Assembly (NCBI GenBank): GCA_014338405.1
Contig: JTDE01000728.1
Coordinates: forward strand, 165,756 to 229,755
Origin: Paragonimus skrjabini miyazakii
Taxonomy: Eukaryota > Platyhelminthes > Trematoda > Plagiorchiida > Troglotrematidae
Length of the DNA stretch: 64,000 bases
Direction: 5' to 3'
The translations under genes and the position numbers were made by a program. The notes under the pieces are model-generated. The model worked only from the letters and a program-made list of their open reading frames with translations. It did no database searches and was not told the origin of the DNA. Positions 12,588 to 25,557 of this stretch are shown piece after piece; within the stretch, counting starts at the first letter, position 1; each line of letters begins with the position of its first letter.

Positions 12588-13039
12588 ATGTCCGGGTGGG
12601 TGTTTTGTGATGAGATGTTTGTGTTCTATTATACATTTGTGTATTCGCTTGGTTATCTTGCATGCTCATTTTCAAAATTACACGCGCATTGATTTCATCC
12701 AATTATTGCCCAGTCAAATTAGACACACACTCAGCTAACTAGGACCCTTGTAATGTCCTTGTTCAATATGCAAAATTTCACGCGTCTATATAATCCGCAT
12801 ATACCTATCCAACCAACAACATTTCCCGTTTCAGTCGATCACAGGCACAAAACGTACTGAAAAGCCTGAACCATAACGGAAGTGGACGAATCAATGTGCA
12901 GGAACTGCAGCAACAACTGGCAGACGCAAATTGTCAGTCGGATCAGGCTCGAGTTCAAAAGTTCATTGCCTCGCACGAGGTGGCCCAAGACGGTACTGTT
13001 GACTTGCAACAACTGTCCAAGTACCTTGAACAACAATAA
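12588..13039 (+). CDS. Small EF-hand calcium-binding protein, paralogue A
   Basis: The gene encodes a 70-residue protein of two EF-hands, the size and layout of the trematode 8-kDa calcium-binding proteins, probably a cytosolic or tegument-associated calcium sensor or buffer. Exon 1 is 12588-12595, just ATG TCC GG before a GTGGGT donor. Exon 2 is 12835-13039 after the acceptor CCCGTTTCAG, and the 239-nt intron is in phase 2. The N-terminus reads MSGRSQAQ. Loop 1 (residues 15-26, NHNGSGRINVQE) has Asn at position 1 but keeps Gly6, Ile8 and Glu12. Loop 2 (51-62, EVAQDGTVDLQQ) has Glu at position 1, Ala at 3 and Gln at 12, so it probably does not bind calcium normally. There is no signal peptide or membrane segment. 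The start was chosen because exon 2 lacks an ATG near its 5' end and the same micro-exon precedes C, D and E. The family call is firm; the physiological role is inferred. Confidence 0.9.
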
Positions 13040-13075
13040 GGTGTACTGAAATGACCCAACTGACGCTGTTTTTCT

Positions 13076-13132
13076 TTTTTGAAATGTCATTCCTAATGTA
13101 GCCTTTCACACAGAAGTATGAAAATACATAAA
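13076..13132 (+). terminator. 3' UTR conserved block and probable poly(A) region of gene A
   Basis: GAAATGTCATTCCTAATGTA (from 13081) matches AATGTCATTCATCATGTAGC in the 3' UTRs of D and E. No canonical AATAAA follows soon after. The variant CATAAA at 13127-13132 is the best candidate for polyadenylation. The conserved block may also be a 3' UTR regulatory element. Confidence 0.4.
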
Positions 13133-13328
13133 ACTGATATGTTACCTTGCTTTATTATATCTTGCTTCAAATTGCTAACACTTGGGTACGTACTCACTTA
13201 CTCACAGAGGTACTTGCTTAAGTAGCTACGTAAGTTGTTACGATCGAGTGAAGTGGTGGGTGCCCACCTGTGTGGGTTTAACAGTCACGACGTCATCTAT
13301 ACCCAATCCCGTTTGTCTATATTCTGTC

Positions 13329-13358
13329 AACTTAGTTACATGTATATGTAACTAAGTT
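13329..13358. repeat. Perfect 13-bp palindrome, 4-nt loop
   Basis: AACTTAGTTACAT (13329-13341) pairs exactly with ATGTAACTAAGTT (13346-13358) across GTAT. It lies about 290 bp after the stop of gene A. There is no U-tract or flanking repeat, so neither a terminator nor a transposon end is demonstrated. Confidence 0.6.
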
Positions 13359-16175
13359 CTTGTACCACAGATTAATGCCATCGATTTCTCAACGGACTTT
13401 GTGGCTAACAGGAGTCTTTTGAACCGGTAATCTGATTGGCCAGAGCGCAGTATTTATCGTAATCAGCTCAGATGATGCGGTTTACAAAGAGCTTAATATG
13501 AGAGTACTTCCAATTCTCCTGAGGTTCCGTTAACACGGATGATTTTGTCTTTCGTATGATGAAACCATCTCACAGAATCTCGCCGGCAAGAAAGTTGTTA
13601 CAAGTCGGATGTATAGTCTATTACACAATAGATTAGATGAGCAATGTAAACGCATGGCACGTCATGATCCTCACTGCTAGCTGAGACAAAGCAAGCCGAA
13701 TGTTGCAGCCACGTTTAACAACGTTTATTGAAACTCCAAGTATAGTTAGTGTTATCTGACTTCGAACTTGAAAGGGAAACGCAATAAATCCCTTTGACCT
13801 TATTTCTTCAGCATATTTTGACTAGTCACAATGAAGGAAACAGAAATCGTTGATGTAATTTGAAGTAATTGCATATGCTGGTTAAACATCAAGAAAGAAG
13901 AAAAAATGTTTTTCCCATCGTTAGAATAACCGATAAATATATACCTCTCAAAAAGCAGATCATTCTCGCAGCTATTTTAATTACTGAAGAGATGAAAACC
14001 TCTCTAGACTTGAAACATTTATCGCTAAAAGGTTCGCAACGTTCTTACCTGATGGTGCGAAGTAGGTAAAAACATCGAAGTACATTAGGTTTAAATCAAA
14101 CAATATTCATTTTTTGTTTAAATACAACAACTGTGTGACACAATGTTCAATGTGATACGTTACACAAACGTTCAATCACTCTCGAAATCTGATCGTAATG
14201 CTAAAAGATACTTGTGAGTGACAAAAATGTTGAACTCACCACAGGCTTAATTCACGTTTGAACACCAATTGCTACACACTGACCGTCTAAGAGGCATTTC
14301 TGACTGTTTAGGGTTTTCTCAAATTTGGGGTCAATGGTAAACGGCATTCTAGAAAAAGCCGTTAAAATTGAAGCGACGGGATTAACTGGAAGATGTTTAT
14401 TTGCATTTCAAACAGTCATAGTCAGAAAGCTGATCTGTGCGTTCTTGGGTTAAAGGGCGAAAGTGACAAAAAATTGAAATTTTTATTCTTGTCAAACAGT
14501 CAAGCGTTTAAGGCCGCGTGAGCTAAACAGCAAAGTTGTCTGTGACAAAAAGAAAAAAACCATACTGTCAATATGTAAGTATCCACTTCGTTACAACGTT
14601 ATCCCCTCTCTATGTCTCAGAGTAAAACTCTTGATAGTCTTTACGTTGAATAGTTCTGTGTTGCAAGCGCATGGTTGTCTTGACCTCCGACAGAGTGGTG
14701 GACCGCTCACTACAATGTTCTTATTACATGAAGCAAACCCGCCACTGCCGATGTTTAAGGTCAATTATCCAACTGATTCCACAACGAGGAGTAAGTAATT
14801 CGTAAACATGGGTGCAAAATGAGTGCTGCTTTGGCACATAAAAAACGGATGGTCGTTTCGCTCCCATAACAAGTGTGTCTCACTTCCATTCTGTTTGACA
14901 TATTTAAAACCACCACAAATGCAGCCCAGTCAACTTTACGCAATAGTCCGGCCCACTTGATTGGGTCGGTAGGCGTTGGTCCTTTTCCGTGAGATTTGGC
15001 AAATGTTGAACGCAGCCCCAGAGTGCGATCAGTATTACTCTTATCATTTAACTCTTGGTCTTTCAAAACGTTGTCTCCACACACTCAAACAACTAAGCTT
15101 TTCATAGTTGTATACACTGAGTTCAAAGTCTAAAGCTTCTCGTTGTTAGTCAGTAACAATCCCCCATAATTAACTGAACAGTAGCCGTCTTTCACTTGAA
15201 CCTAGCCTAAATTCCCTGACAGGTTGTTTCAATTAATCGTATCTACAGTCGCGTTTGAACCGCTACAGGAGTGGTTTCTAAATTACATGTCTTTCTCTAA
15301 CATAGAGTCTCCAAGTGTGAAGGCAGATATCATTAAATTTAGCTACAAACATGGACTAATTTGCTGTTATACTTTGAGACATTTTTCAAAGAAGTAACTG
15401 GAAAATAATAGTGTGGCACACATACATTATCGATTAACGAAATTGGAATATTCTTAATACACTTTTGGCCAGATAACTGAACTTAAGTTCAAGTACCAGA
15501 ATCTTAAGCGAGCAGTTGCTGGCGATGATGTTGAAACTTTTTTTACGAGCAATATCTGGCCTGCAGAAATGTTACGTAACGTTGGAAAATATATCTGAAC
15601 TAACACTAAGCGAAACAGAGTTCGTGTTCCAAGAATAGTTGAAAAACCTCCGACCTTGAATGAGTTAGTTAATTCAAAAGGCTGATGATGCAAACGAGAA
15701 ATTCGTTATAAATTACTTATTTACTGTTGTTTCACAAGTTGAAATCGAGATTACCTGGGGTTGAAAAAAATAATTGACCTCCAGAAATGCTTCATCACAG
15801 AAAGAAATAGTTTTATCTCCACATTCAAAAGGTCGGGAAAAGTATTTCAGTAGTTCCAAATTGAACATCTCACACATTTCATCGTGACCTTCGCAGTCAG
15901 GTAGGCCCATTGGCCGCCACATTTCGAACAGAAGCACTAGGTTATGACTGTAGTGTGTAGTATAGTGTATCCTCGTCTAGATTGAAAATGGCACTGTGGC
16001 CATTGTATTTGGGAGATTGGCACGGCAACCGCAACGTCAAGTACCTCACAATCATTATAATCACGGAGATGATTACCTGAAAGTTGACTTCGAGCCTTTC
16101 AGCCGCTTTGTTAACAGGGACGTTCATAAGGAAAGTGGTTAAGCAAGGTGGTTGAGTGTTCACATTTGATAATTC
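13359..16175. other. Gene-poor spacer
   Basis: Several anonymous frames of 60-107 residues are present on both strands, the largest at 14761-15084 (-). None shows a domain, signal peptide, splice-site context or repeat composition I recognise. Confidence 0.5.
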
Positions 16176-16280
16176 GGTCGTGCCTAATGTGAGGTGAAGG
16201 GCGGAGTGGTCAACACGGTTGCCTCATGAAAACGTGGCCAGAGTTCTAGTCCCGGCCGTGGGTGATGTTCAACTTTGAAC
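16176..16280 (+). repeat. SINE-like repeat, best-preserved tRNA-like head
   Basis: The copy opens with GGTCGTGCCTAATGTGAGGT. GGGCGGAGTGGTCAACACGG follows, resembling a pol III A-box region (consensus TGGCNNAGTGG), then GCCTCATGAAAACGTGGCC. GAGTTCTAGTCCC resembles the B-box GGTTCGANTCC. A-box to B-box spacing is tRNA-like. It ends in GGCCGTGGGTGATGTTCAA. Related copies are at 7079, 28021, 36461 and 53601. The tRNA origin is inferred from the two boxes, not from a foldable tRNA. Confidence 0.65.
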
Positions 16281-19200
16281 GGTAATAAGATAAATTACGT
16301 TGAGTGTACTAGCTACTTTTTGTGTGATAACATTTTCAGCTTGGTGGTCAAAACTTTGCCACTTCCAAATCCTGTAGATCAGCTGTTGTATGGTGTGTAA
16401 CGTAAGATTACTTTTACCCAACCCAAATTAACTAGATAATTGTCAATTGAAACAAGTTTGTACTAGATTAACGGATTTGAGACTGATCATCCGTTGTCAC
16501 TAGACACACTAAAACCTAAAGTGCAAAACTCAATCAATCTATTTTTGAAGAGCTAAGCAGAATAAGTACATCCAGCCATACGGATTGCATGAAGTGGACA
16601 GAAGCTCTTAGCCACTTGGCGAAAACTTCCAGAAGTATCATTTAAATGAAAGGTAAGTTTCGTTTTAACGATCAAAACCATGATTACTTAATCAAGACGG
16701 ACACTAATTTGTCTCTCTTCAGTTTCCACTATCCATGGATAGTAGTATAGAATCATCTTGTTCCATATATGTTCATTTTGTGCAGATAAGTGTTAGCGAC
16801 GGTTTTCTTTAGCGAGGGCAAAGCATGTCTGTTATCTGCGATCATCTTTTATCCACAGAATTCCACATGAGTAATCTAACCTTTTACAGCTCAATCAATG
16901 TTACCAGTTTGGTTGGTCTTGGAATCAAAATGTTTTAACCGAATTGTCGCTAACGTTCATCCAAACATCACAGGCGAACCATCATCCGGCTGGCTTATAT
17001 GGTCAGAGCGCCTGATCAGACTTCCAGATGGACAAGATACTACAATTCCTCTGTCAGTACACCCGATATTATGACATTTTTTACGCATTCCAATTTTCCA
17101 CTAAGATAAACTGGTTAGGTATACTGATCAGTCATTAGATGGAGTGATTTCCTTGTTGTCAACACTAACAGTGTAGTTACTCATTTAATAGAGGTTATTC
17201 ACACAGCCATTCCGGCATTATGTTAACAGAATGAGCACACTTGTAAAGCGATTTGTGGTTCCTTTATTATAACGGATAAGAATTTCCAAGGTGAGCATTG
17301 CGATTAATGAGCATATTTTATGACCGTTCTTAATAATCAGATCAAACTTTATCCAGTCATTGTCTGAGTCAGCTGGCTACACGAAAGCATTTGAGGTTAC
17401 GACAGTCTCCTCAAGTCCTCATTCCAGAATGTTCTCTATAAATCTTTCGTTAGACACATCAGACAGCGTCGCCCAGATTGTGTTTCCAGTTAGCTCACTT
17501 CCGGGTACAAGTAAAACCCCGTCGTTGGCCTTGTCAGTATTAACTGATTTGAAGTGACAAGTAAAACCAGCACCTGTGGAATCCGAAGTACGCTATCCTC
17601 ATATTTGCTATTAACCGACGTTCATCGATGACTACTTTAGTATATGCTCGAATAACTTGATTACTAAGAGCTGATGAACCATGGCATCCATCCTGAAATC
17701 ACCCTAGTCCAAGACTGATGATACCGCGACTAGTTTATTGATGTATTACCAACTTGATTACCACCAATACGTTGCTGGCCCTTCTGTTACGTTACCAATC
17801 AAACCATGCAGCGGATCAGTGCCTGGCGAAACTTTTCATTTTATATTTTAACCGTTCTTTACGAGAATGAGATGAGTGTTGTCAAGTGGCCAAATTACGG
17901 CACATATCAAGGCACACCTTAGACTTCAAATGGGGGCACAAATCATAGTCCCTCCTCCATAAAGCTTATAACTAAAGAGCTATTGGTTTCTCACAGATTC
18001 ATCAATCACTGGTATGAACTTTCTTACGCGATCACTGGTAGTTTCCCCAGGGATCGTTGTAAAACTCTGTTAGATTTCTATTAAATCAGAACAGTACTGA
18101 GTTCGTAATTTTACTCTGGTATCAGAACTCGTTGTAACCCCAAGAACGGTATTACATTCCGCTTTAACTGATTTTCTTTCAGGCCTGCTGCATGTTAAAA
18201 TGGAAAATCCGACTGGACCCCGGTGATTTGGGTAGTCAGCTTCCAACCCATCTGCTGGTTGATGGAATCGCTGAAATCTCTATAATGCGATAAGCCACCT
18301 TAAAGACTTGATCATTGTTTACCTGGTGCTAAGTTTCAACCAAATAAGCAAAGATAGCCTTGTACATCAATCTTGTTTCACAGGAGGCATATGACTTCAC
18401 AAACATTGCTTTTATCATTGGTAGTAGTGTCGTTTATCATTGAAGTTCAATCGCCAGACGCAGTCAGCTTATCTTTGATTAAGTTTCTCAGATCAGACTC
18501 TATCTTGGGATATCAATAATGAGACCGAAGGAACTTCTGATCCAATTCACTTTCGATATACAACTTCTATTCAGAAGTGTAACAAAGAGACCACGTGGTA
18601 ATGGGATCTCAGCTTGGAAATCCCCTAACCGATATCTGCATGGGGCAGGTTGAACACAGTGAGATTCAGTTCACAGTCAGACAGTTTAACCATTATTGGA
18701 GGTAGGGGATGTTATATTTACTAACAAAAGCTCTGACACTGATCTGGGCACAGTGCTTTAAACGTTCAACAGCACCTACGGGTCCAATAAGTGAACCCTT
18801 GAGAGACAGCATGAAAACCAGGTATCCTTCCACTATATACGTTCATCTGCAAAAATGAATAGACGGCACCGTTCAATTAAGGAATCACCAAAATAGTACT
18901 TGGACATGTCAGAACACAAGCATTCATATTTTTATATCCATAGGAAGAAATGAAAATCTAGTGCGTTGCCTGATTGATAGAGTATATATATAAGTTGTTC
19001 AGCGAATAAATTAGGTAATAGGCATTTCTCGAAGAACGCACTTCACGCTAACGGATGCCTCGAACGGTGTATCATTAGAAACGTGAACAGAACGTCAACT
19101 AACCTAGAAATGTACGGCATCAGAAAGAAGCTCGTGTTTGTTCAAATGCCATTCAAAAGTGACAACGCCGTAGAAGGAATTACAAACAAACTCAAACAGA

Positions 19201-19412
19201 CAATCAACAAGATATACGTTACAACCAAACTCTGTATCCAAGTCATCAAAATCCCAGTTCTTATAAAAAAGACAGACCGTCAATTTAGACCACATCTGTG
19301 TAGTTACTTTTTTACTTGCCTCTGTGAAGCAGGTTACCTCGGTCGAACTTTATGACAGTCTACGGGACGAATCTGATAACACTACTCTAGTTGGTTGAGT
19401 TACGATAAAACA
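16281..19412. other. Gene-poor spacer up to the assembly gap
   Basis: Only anonymous short frames, such as 17360-17557 (+) and 19083-19355 (+), and a short TATATATA run near 18983. I see no gene or RNA. Confidence 0.5.
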
Positions 19413-19512
19413 NNNNNNNNNNNNNNNNNNNNNNNNNNNNNNNNNNNNNNNNNNNNNNNNNNNNNNNNNNNNNNNNNNNNNNNNNNNNNNNNNNNNNNNN
19501 NNNNNNNNNNNN
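19413..19512. other. Assembly gap (100 N)
   Basis: Exactly 100 undetermined bases, a common placeholder for a gap of unknown length. Any frame crossing it is meaningless, and order and distance across it depend on scaffolding. Confidence 0.99.
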
Positions 19513-22500
19513 TCGGTGACCACCACCATCTTCAGTCTTTAGGTTGAGAGTAAACACCAGCTGAACACTGATCGTCATCCAAGTGGTTTGTTGCCTGCCA
19601 GGTTGCCCATCAAAGAAAATCCAAATAGGTACAATCTGTACTACCGAGGCCATCGGAATCAGGCTGCTTCGCCCAGTAGTATTCTATCACTAAAAAGGGT
19701 TCATTCAGGTGTCTTGTGCTATGGCACCAAATTCACCGGACTAATGGTCAGTCTGCGCGGTCAAACCAATGGATGAGCGCGATGTAATGGACTAGCCAAG
19801 CCATGGCCAATTGACGGACCAGTGACCTAATTTTTCTGTAAAATATCTGAACAACATCTTGATCTAGCTGTATTAACTCCTCATATAATTGTACCGGCTT
19901 GAATATGAGTTATCCGAAACATATGCCCGTCTATGTTCCTTTACCTCAAATATACGAACATGGACTAGGCTTACTCTGACAGACCTTTCTATAGAGCGTT
20001 TGCTACTGGCATGGGAAGCTAACACAAACTTGGGAGCACGTCACTGTTGTATTCATCCGAGAATTCTTCCTCATTACACCTGTCAAAAACATTCACTGAA
20101 TAATACGATTCAGTTGTCAAACCAAGGTTGAATGCAGTTATAACCTGTAGCGTTATAAACACTTTTTTCGAGTTAGTCTTGTAAAAAGTGAATTTCCTCA
20201 AGATTATTTAAGCTTGGGTAAATCTTTCTATGGAGGAATCTTCTCGGAAGAATTGCCATTGATCAAGTGGTTCCTGGATGAATTTGTCCGGTGAAATTGG
20301 TTGAAGTTGAGTGGGTTTCGACCGAAATACTCAACCGAATTCAAGTCCGTATCGTTGGTCTTCTGGATGAAAGCTCTTGTTCATTCAGCGACACATCTAA
20401 TGGACATCGCTTATTTCAAGATAATCGTATAGCGGACACTCAATTTTATAACACAGTTCCATTGACCCTGATAAACACAATAAACTAAACTACCTACAAT
20501 TGTGGGTTGTATTTAGTGATCATAACACACCATCACCAGTTACAAAGTTAAAAATCATTTTTTTCAGTAAACAGCTCAGTTGGTGTATTTTTGATAAATT
20601 ATTAGCTGCTCTCAGTTATTCTTTACTCGAAGCGTACAGTCTTTTTTATTAAAGGTCGTCCAAAATTAACCCGTTTAATGAAGGACACAGTAGCAGAACT
20701 AAATTTAACAGGTGCCGAGATTCAAAACTACTGCATGCGTAGATATGGGAATCGTCGAAATATGTTAGGTATGTGAAGTCCGTGTAACATAAATTGCGTT
20801 GTCAATAATCGGTTCTAGGACACTGTTCTGACATGACCGCAGTGTCAGAATCAGGTGCAATGCTCGTGAGAATCCACAGTGAACTTGTCGTTTCGATGAC
20901 AATTTATAATTTGTATGTGCGTCTTAATGCGCTTTTCAATGTCGAAAACTGGATGACCTGCAAAGTCTTGAAACTAGTGGTATAGCGTTTTGACTGATAA
21001 TGAGGCTGCTGAAACAACGCCATTAAATAACATTATCCATACAGACTTTGTTGAATTATCGAGGATAGCAATCATTCTGGAAACTAAGTAAACTCTTTGT
21101 GAGGGCAATAATAGTATAAATCTAAAGAAAGAATAATGTTCGAAAATTCAACCGTAATACCTAACCAACTTGAATGAACTAGTTGAAGACATGAATCAAA
21201 TATGAGTTTATGAGTTAAACAGAATATATTTCACAGCGTGAGAGATAGTGCATGATCTCTAAACTACTAAACCCAATCCATAGGCCCAGAATATGACAAA
21301 TGTAGTTTGACCATGAACATTGGGAAACGAGTGGTGTTTTTACTATGTACAAATGGTCACCTCACTTAAACACTCATCAATACAGCTGAAAAACAAATCC
21401 ATTCGTGCTGAGAATTGAACAGTGACCAAGCTTATCTGATAAAAATAAGAAAAATCGGAAAGTGTGAGAAGCGGCAGTTTCACCGTCTCTTTACTTGCGA
21501 TGATCCAGATACCATCCGCATGTTCTGTTGACATGTGAACCGGGACCCGTTAAACTGGACGTTAAATCGGGTCTTTTTTTTGCGTATGGATAGAAATCCG
21601 CGAAGGATAGACGTGTTGACAACTGTCTCTGTTTGTCTTGTTTGGTTGCATCAGTAGTCGACCGATTAATATCTGAAGCAATTTATATCTGCGGAAGATA
21701 AGGTTATCTGCTACTCCTTAGGAAAAGCGAGCTTACCATACACGTGACCCATTTGGACGATATTCCCAAATTCGAAACTTCTTGATTCGATCTATCCTGT
21801 ATATTTTTATAACAGTTAATACAGCTCAAAGTGTATTTTCAAGTTGATTGCTCCAATTTTTTTAAATTCATCTTTGTACTTCATTGAACTTTACATGAAA
21901 ATGACATGCTAAGGTCATATCAGGCGAATGATAAACATTAGTTTATCAGGCAGCATTGTTAGTTACATCGAAACCGGTTAAAATCAAAAGGAAGTCGGTT
22001 GCATCTAATGTTTACTCTCTTTAGTGTTTTCGTGCTTCGAATGTTCTCCTAACAAATACCATTCATGGACATTCGCCGTCAGTGTGGATAAAAGTTATTT
22101 AGCTTGAAGCAAGCTAACAATCTTGTGGTACCTACAATTGTCAAAGCCGTTACGGTTTGAAGATTCAGGACATACAAATGTAATTGAAGGATTTTTATTG
22201 TACCTACTGTCATCTCAATCAAAGGATATCAGTCATGTCAAGCCCCTAGAACAGGCTTGTCCAAATAACGTTACCGTATACATAGCTCAGCAGAGAAATG
22301 ACAAATGTACGTCATGGTACATTGTCCACTCGCTCCGCGATCTAGATAGCTGTGTCACACCTACGAATGATGTAACGGTGTAGAAGAAGGTAAGTGAAAA
22401 AGAGAAACGGAGAAATTCATGTTTGAATGTGGGATAAACGATTTCTTCTGAGTAACCCTCAGTTCGATGTTTAACAATTTATATACTTCAGTCAAATTCA

Positions 22501-25263
22501 TCAACCTTCGACCCTACATATATAATATCAAATAGTCTTCTTTAATACTGATGTTCATATAATACATGTTGACTACAAAGTGGCAACGCGGGTGTGTTTG
22601 AGAAGTTAGGAGGCAATTATGTGGAACCCGGAAAACCACGGGAACGGTAGGCCAAATAAACATAAGTCAAACGGCAGCTTATGAAAACTCCTGTTAGAGA
22701 TGTAACATCATTGCCACAATGAACCAACTGACTTCTCTTTCGTACTTATCAGAATCGAAGATGGTATTCCATTATATTACTGTATTTAATGTGAAGTATG
22801 ACGCTGTACTCGTAAGATTGGAATGTTGATAACACATCATTATTCACTCTTGCAATTGCTAAATCTTGATCCGTCACTGACCTGTTAGCGAGCAGGGACA
22901 ATTTTCAAGGCTGATCACCAAACAGTGTTAGTCTTCAATGATACATCGTAACTTCTCCATCCCACCTCACTTGTACATTTTCAATGGGTTCCACCAAAAG
23001 ACAACTCTGAATGAAGGGAACAATTAACGATGCCTTACCTTGTTTGTCACTATGTTGTTTCTTAATAAACAGATATGTGATGTCTTGAATGACATCTGTG
23101 TCTACAGCTGAGCATATTCACCATCGAGGTGTAAATGTTTAGGCATGTGTGCCCTCAGCTTTTTGAGTCGTCGACACTTTTACCACTCATTCAGTCGTAT
23201 GGATTCGAAATATATCGTTGTATTTACACAGATTATTTGAATATCTTGTAGACTTTGGATTTAAGATGATCTAACGAGTTGTGTTTATAATTCGATGATT
23301 GAATTATCCGTCATATCTCTAAAGTTCAGTCGTAACGCCTGGGAAAACATGCATTCTGATCCATCAGTAGTAAGATCCACCTGCTACAGTTTAAGCTTTT
23401 GCAGCTGTTTAATAAATCACCTATTTCGGACTTTGTCAGTAGCCAACATCTTAGCAAATCATCTGTGCTCCGATGATAAATTTGCAAACTAGTTTGCTCT
23501 CAAGTAATCAAACTTAGTCCTATTCGCTGATATATTTAATTCATCTGCGAAGCGTAGACCTATTCAGATTTCTATCATGTCTCCGTGTCTAGCTACATCT
23601 CTCTTGTCTTGTCTGTTGTCCAAATAACGTACAATGTTGATTACAATATTTTCGTGATCTAGTTTTGAAGGAAGGGTTATCTGTTCTAACAAACAGTTAA
23701 ATACAGCCTTTGCATTCAAACAGTGGACGCCTGTGGCAGTGTAATCGAGTTAGCCATTCATTTTTATATTGTAACGGTAGTGTTTGATGGATGCAAAGTT
23801 CGACGAACGTAACTGTCACAGTAATCACCGCATGGTCATGAGAAATGTAAGATCCATCATGGTTGTACGACTGTTGAAATACAAGTGCTTTGAATGGGAT
23901 GATCACGTTTAATGCTTGTCTCAGAGAGTGTCAAGATGACATCAGAAAACGTTACGGCATCTTTGTATAACTAAATATTTATCACCGTTAGCTACAAATT
24001 GCAAAAAGTTGAATTTTTCCACATCTCCATCAGTGCGGGTTACGTTTTATAGATTATACCCGCAGAAGATTCAGTACCTATCCACTTTCTTCGTAATTCT
24101 CTTCAGATTAAGCAGGTTAGAATAGTTTGCAGCAAACGGCTCACAAAAATACACGTATGCCTTTCAGTTGTCCCGGTCACCTGTCAAACACACATCAAAT
24201 TCCAACTCAGTTTTATGTATAAACAACCAGTATTCCCCACTTGTATAACATGGTTATATGGCAACCGATTTTACCTTTGTAGCCTCGTTGACATGCACCG
24301 GTAGAACAGAATGAAGATAACAACAGTACCTAAATTTCTCTCACTTTCTTGGGTACGAGTAATTCGACATCTCACCAAGTGTCAGACCTCCATAGTAGCC
24401 GGAACTAATTTTAAAAGTCACCCATTTGATTAACTTCGCTAAATAGTTTTTGATCTGTATCTGAGACAATTCCAAAGTTACCAGATTGTTAAGCAAAATA
24501 CACTGTCTAGTTATCTGCATGCAAAAGAGTGACATAGTCAGTGTAATTTATTATGGTTTCCGATAAACACCGGTGAAGTTATACAACCCAGTCCGTGACG
24601 TTCGTTACTGTGTTTATTACTGTGTACGTGTTCTCTACAAGTAGATTATTCATATGTGCTACCGATGAGAATAAGCAAAACTGCATATTGATGACAACTC
24701 ATGTTGTATGAGGTAATCGCATTCGGTCGACCGCTTTTGAGTGGGATCATCACGTTCGAGTTCTGTTCATAATATGGCCCATTATTTATGTATATACGCT
24801 TCATTATCGGGATCTGACATTCGTTCCGTGTTTTCTTAAGGTGATCGAGTTTGTCTCTTTACACTCAGCCACGTAAAAATGAATTGTCGAGCTTTTTGAC
24901 GCAGTCGTGGATGAGAAGTTTAAAACAGCTACTTGTGTTGACATACGTGCGAGTTAGTTCGTTTGGCAACCGATGGTCAAAGCACGTAAAATTACAACAA
25001 AAATGATCAGAATGGCCATCGCAATGCATCAGCGATGAATCCAGTTGTACTTTCACTAGGTCCAAATTTGTTGCTATCGACCTGGGCGGATTAAATGGGT
25101 TTTAAACATCACGCGATGTAAACATGCCATAAAACACATTCCAAAAGAGACTTTGCCACATAGTTGTTGAAAGAAAACCGTAACCATAACTGAAGCGGCG
25201 CAACAAAACCATGCTGCTTAATATCTGCTTTATATCCACGAAGGTTTAGCGGAAAACCAACCT
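19513..25263. other. Gene-poor spacer
   Basis: Nearly 6 kb with only anonymous frames below 90 residues on either strand. No EF-hand, transposon or tRNA motif was recognised in it. Confidence 0.5.
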
Positions 25264-25281
25264 AACAACAACAACAACAAA
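25264..25281. repeat. (AAC)n microsatellite
   Basis: About six AAC/CAA units end in an A run, just beyond the 3' end of gene B on its downstream side. Confidence 0.8.
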
Positions 25282-25289
25282 AAACAGTA

Positions 25290-25295
25290 TTTATT
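25290..25295 (-). terminator. Poly(A) signal of gene B
   Basis: Read on the minus strand the hexamer is AATAAA, about 40 nt after the TAA at 25335-25337. It implies a very short 3' UTR. Confidence 0.6.
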
Positions 25296-25334
25296 TAGGT
25301 AAAGTCTATTTCCTTATTCACAAACATGTATGCG

Positions 25335-25557
25335 TTATCGAGATGCAAGAAAACTGGCCAGTTCGTGCACGTCCAACTCTCCATCGCCATTGACGTCGTG
25401 TGCGTTAATGAACTCCTGAACCCTTATGCGATCCAATGGCATATAAGATGCAGATAACAACGCTTGCAATTCACACGCACATAGTTTACCATTCCCCTTT
25501 CGATCGAAGTGGTATAGTATTTCTCTGGCTTGCTTCAAGTTTTTTTTCGTATATCGA
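25335..25557 (-). CDS. Small EF-hand calcium-binding protein, paralogue B (exon 2)
   Basis: This exon holds both EF-hands of the most divergent family member; the predicted protein is about 76 residues if a three-codon first exon is added. Loop 1 is DRKGNGKLCACE, with Asp1, Asn5, Gly6 and Glu12 but Lys at position 3. Loop 2 is DVNGDGELDVHE, fully canonical (Asp1, Asn3, Asp5, Gly6, Asp9, Glu12) and the best calcium site in loop 2 of any paralogue. The exon begins after a good minus-strand acceptor, TTTTGCTCTTTCTTGTAG, with T completing a split codon, so its phase matches A, C, D and E. An in-frame ATG lies within the upstream polypyrimidine tract; I do not use it, because translation from it would run through the acceptor. 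No micro-exon with a TATA box was found close by. B could be a gene with a long first intron or one that has lost its promoter. Confidence 0.8.

Noticed and set aside
25264..25281. The AAC repeat considered as a CRISPR-like or regulatory array.
   Set aside because: It is a plain trinucleotide microsatellite. No spaced direct repeats of CRISPR type occur anywhere in the window, which is eukaryotic.
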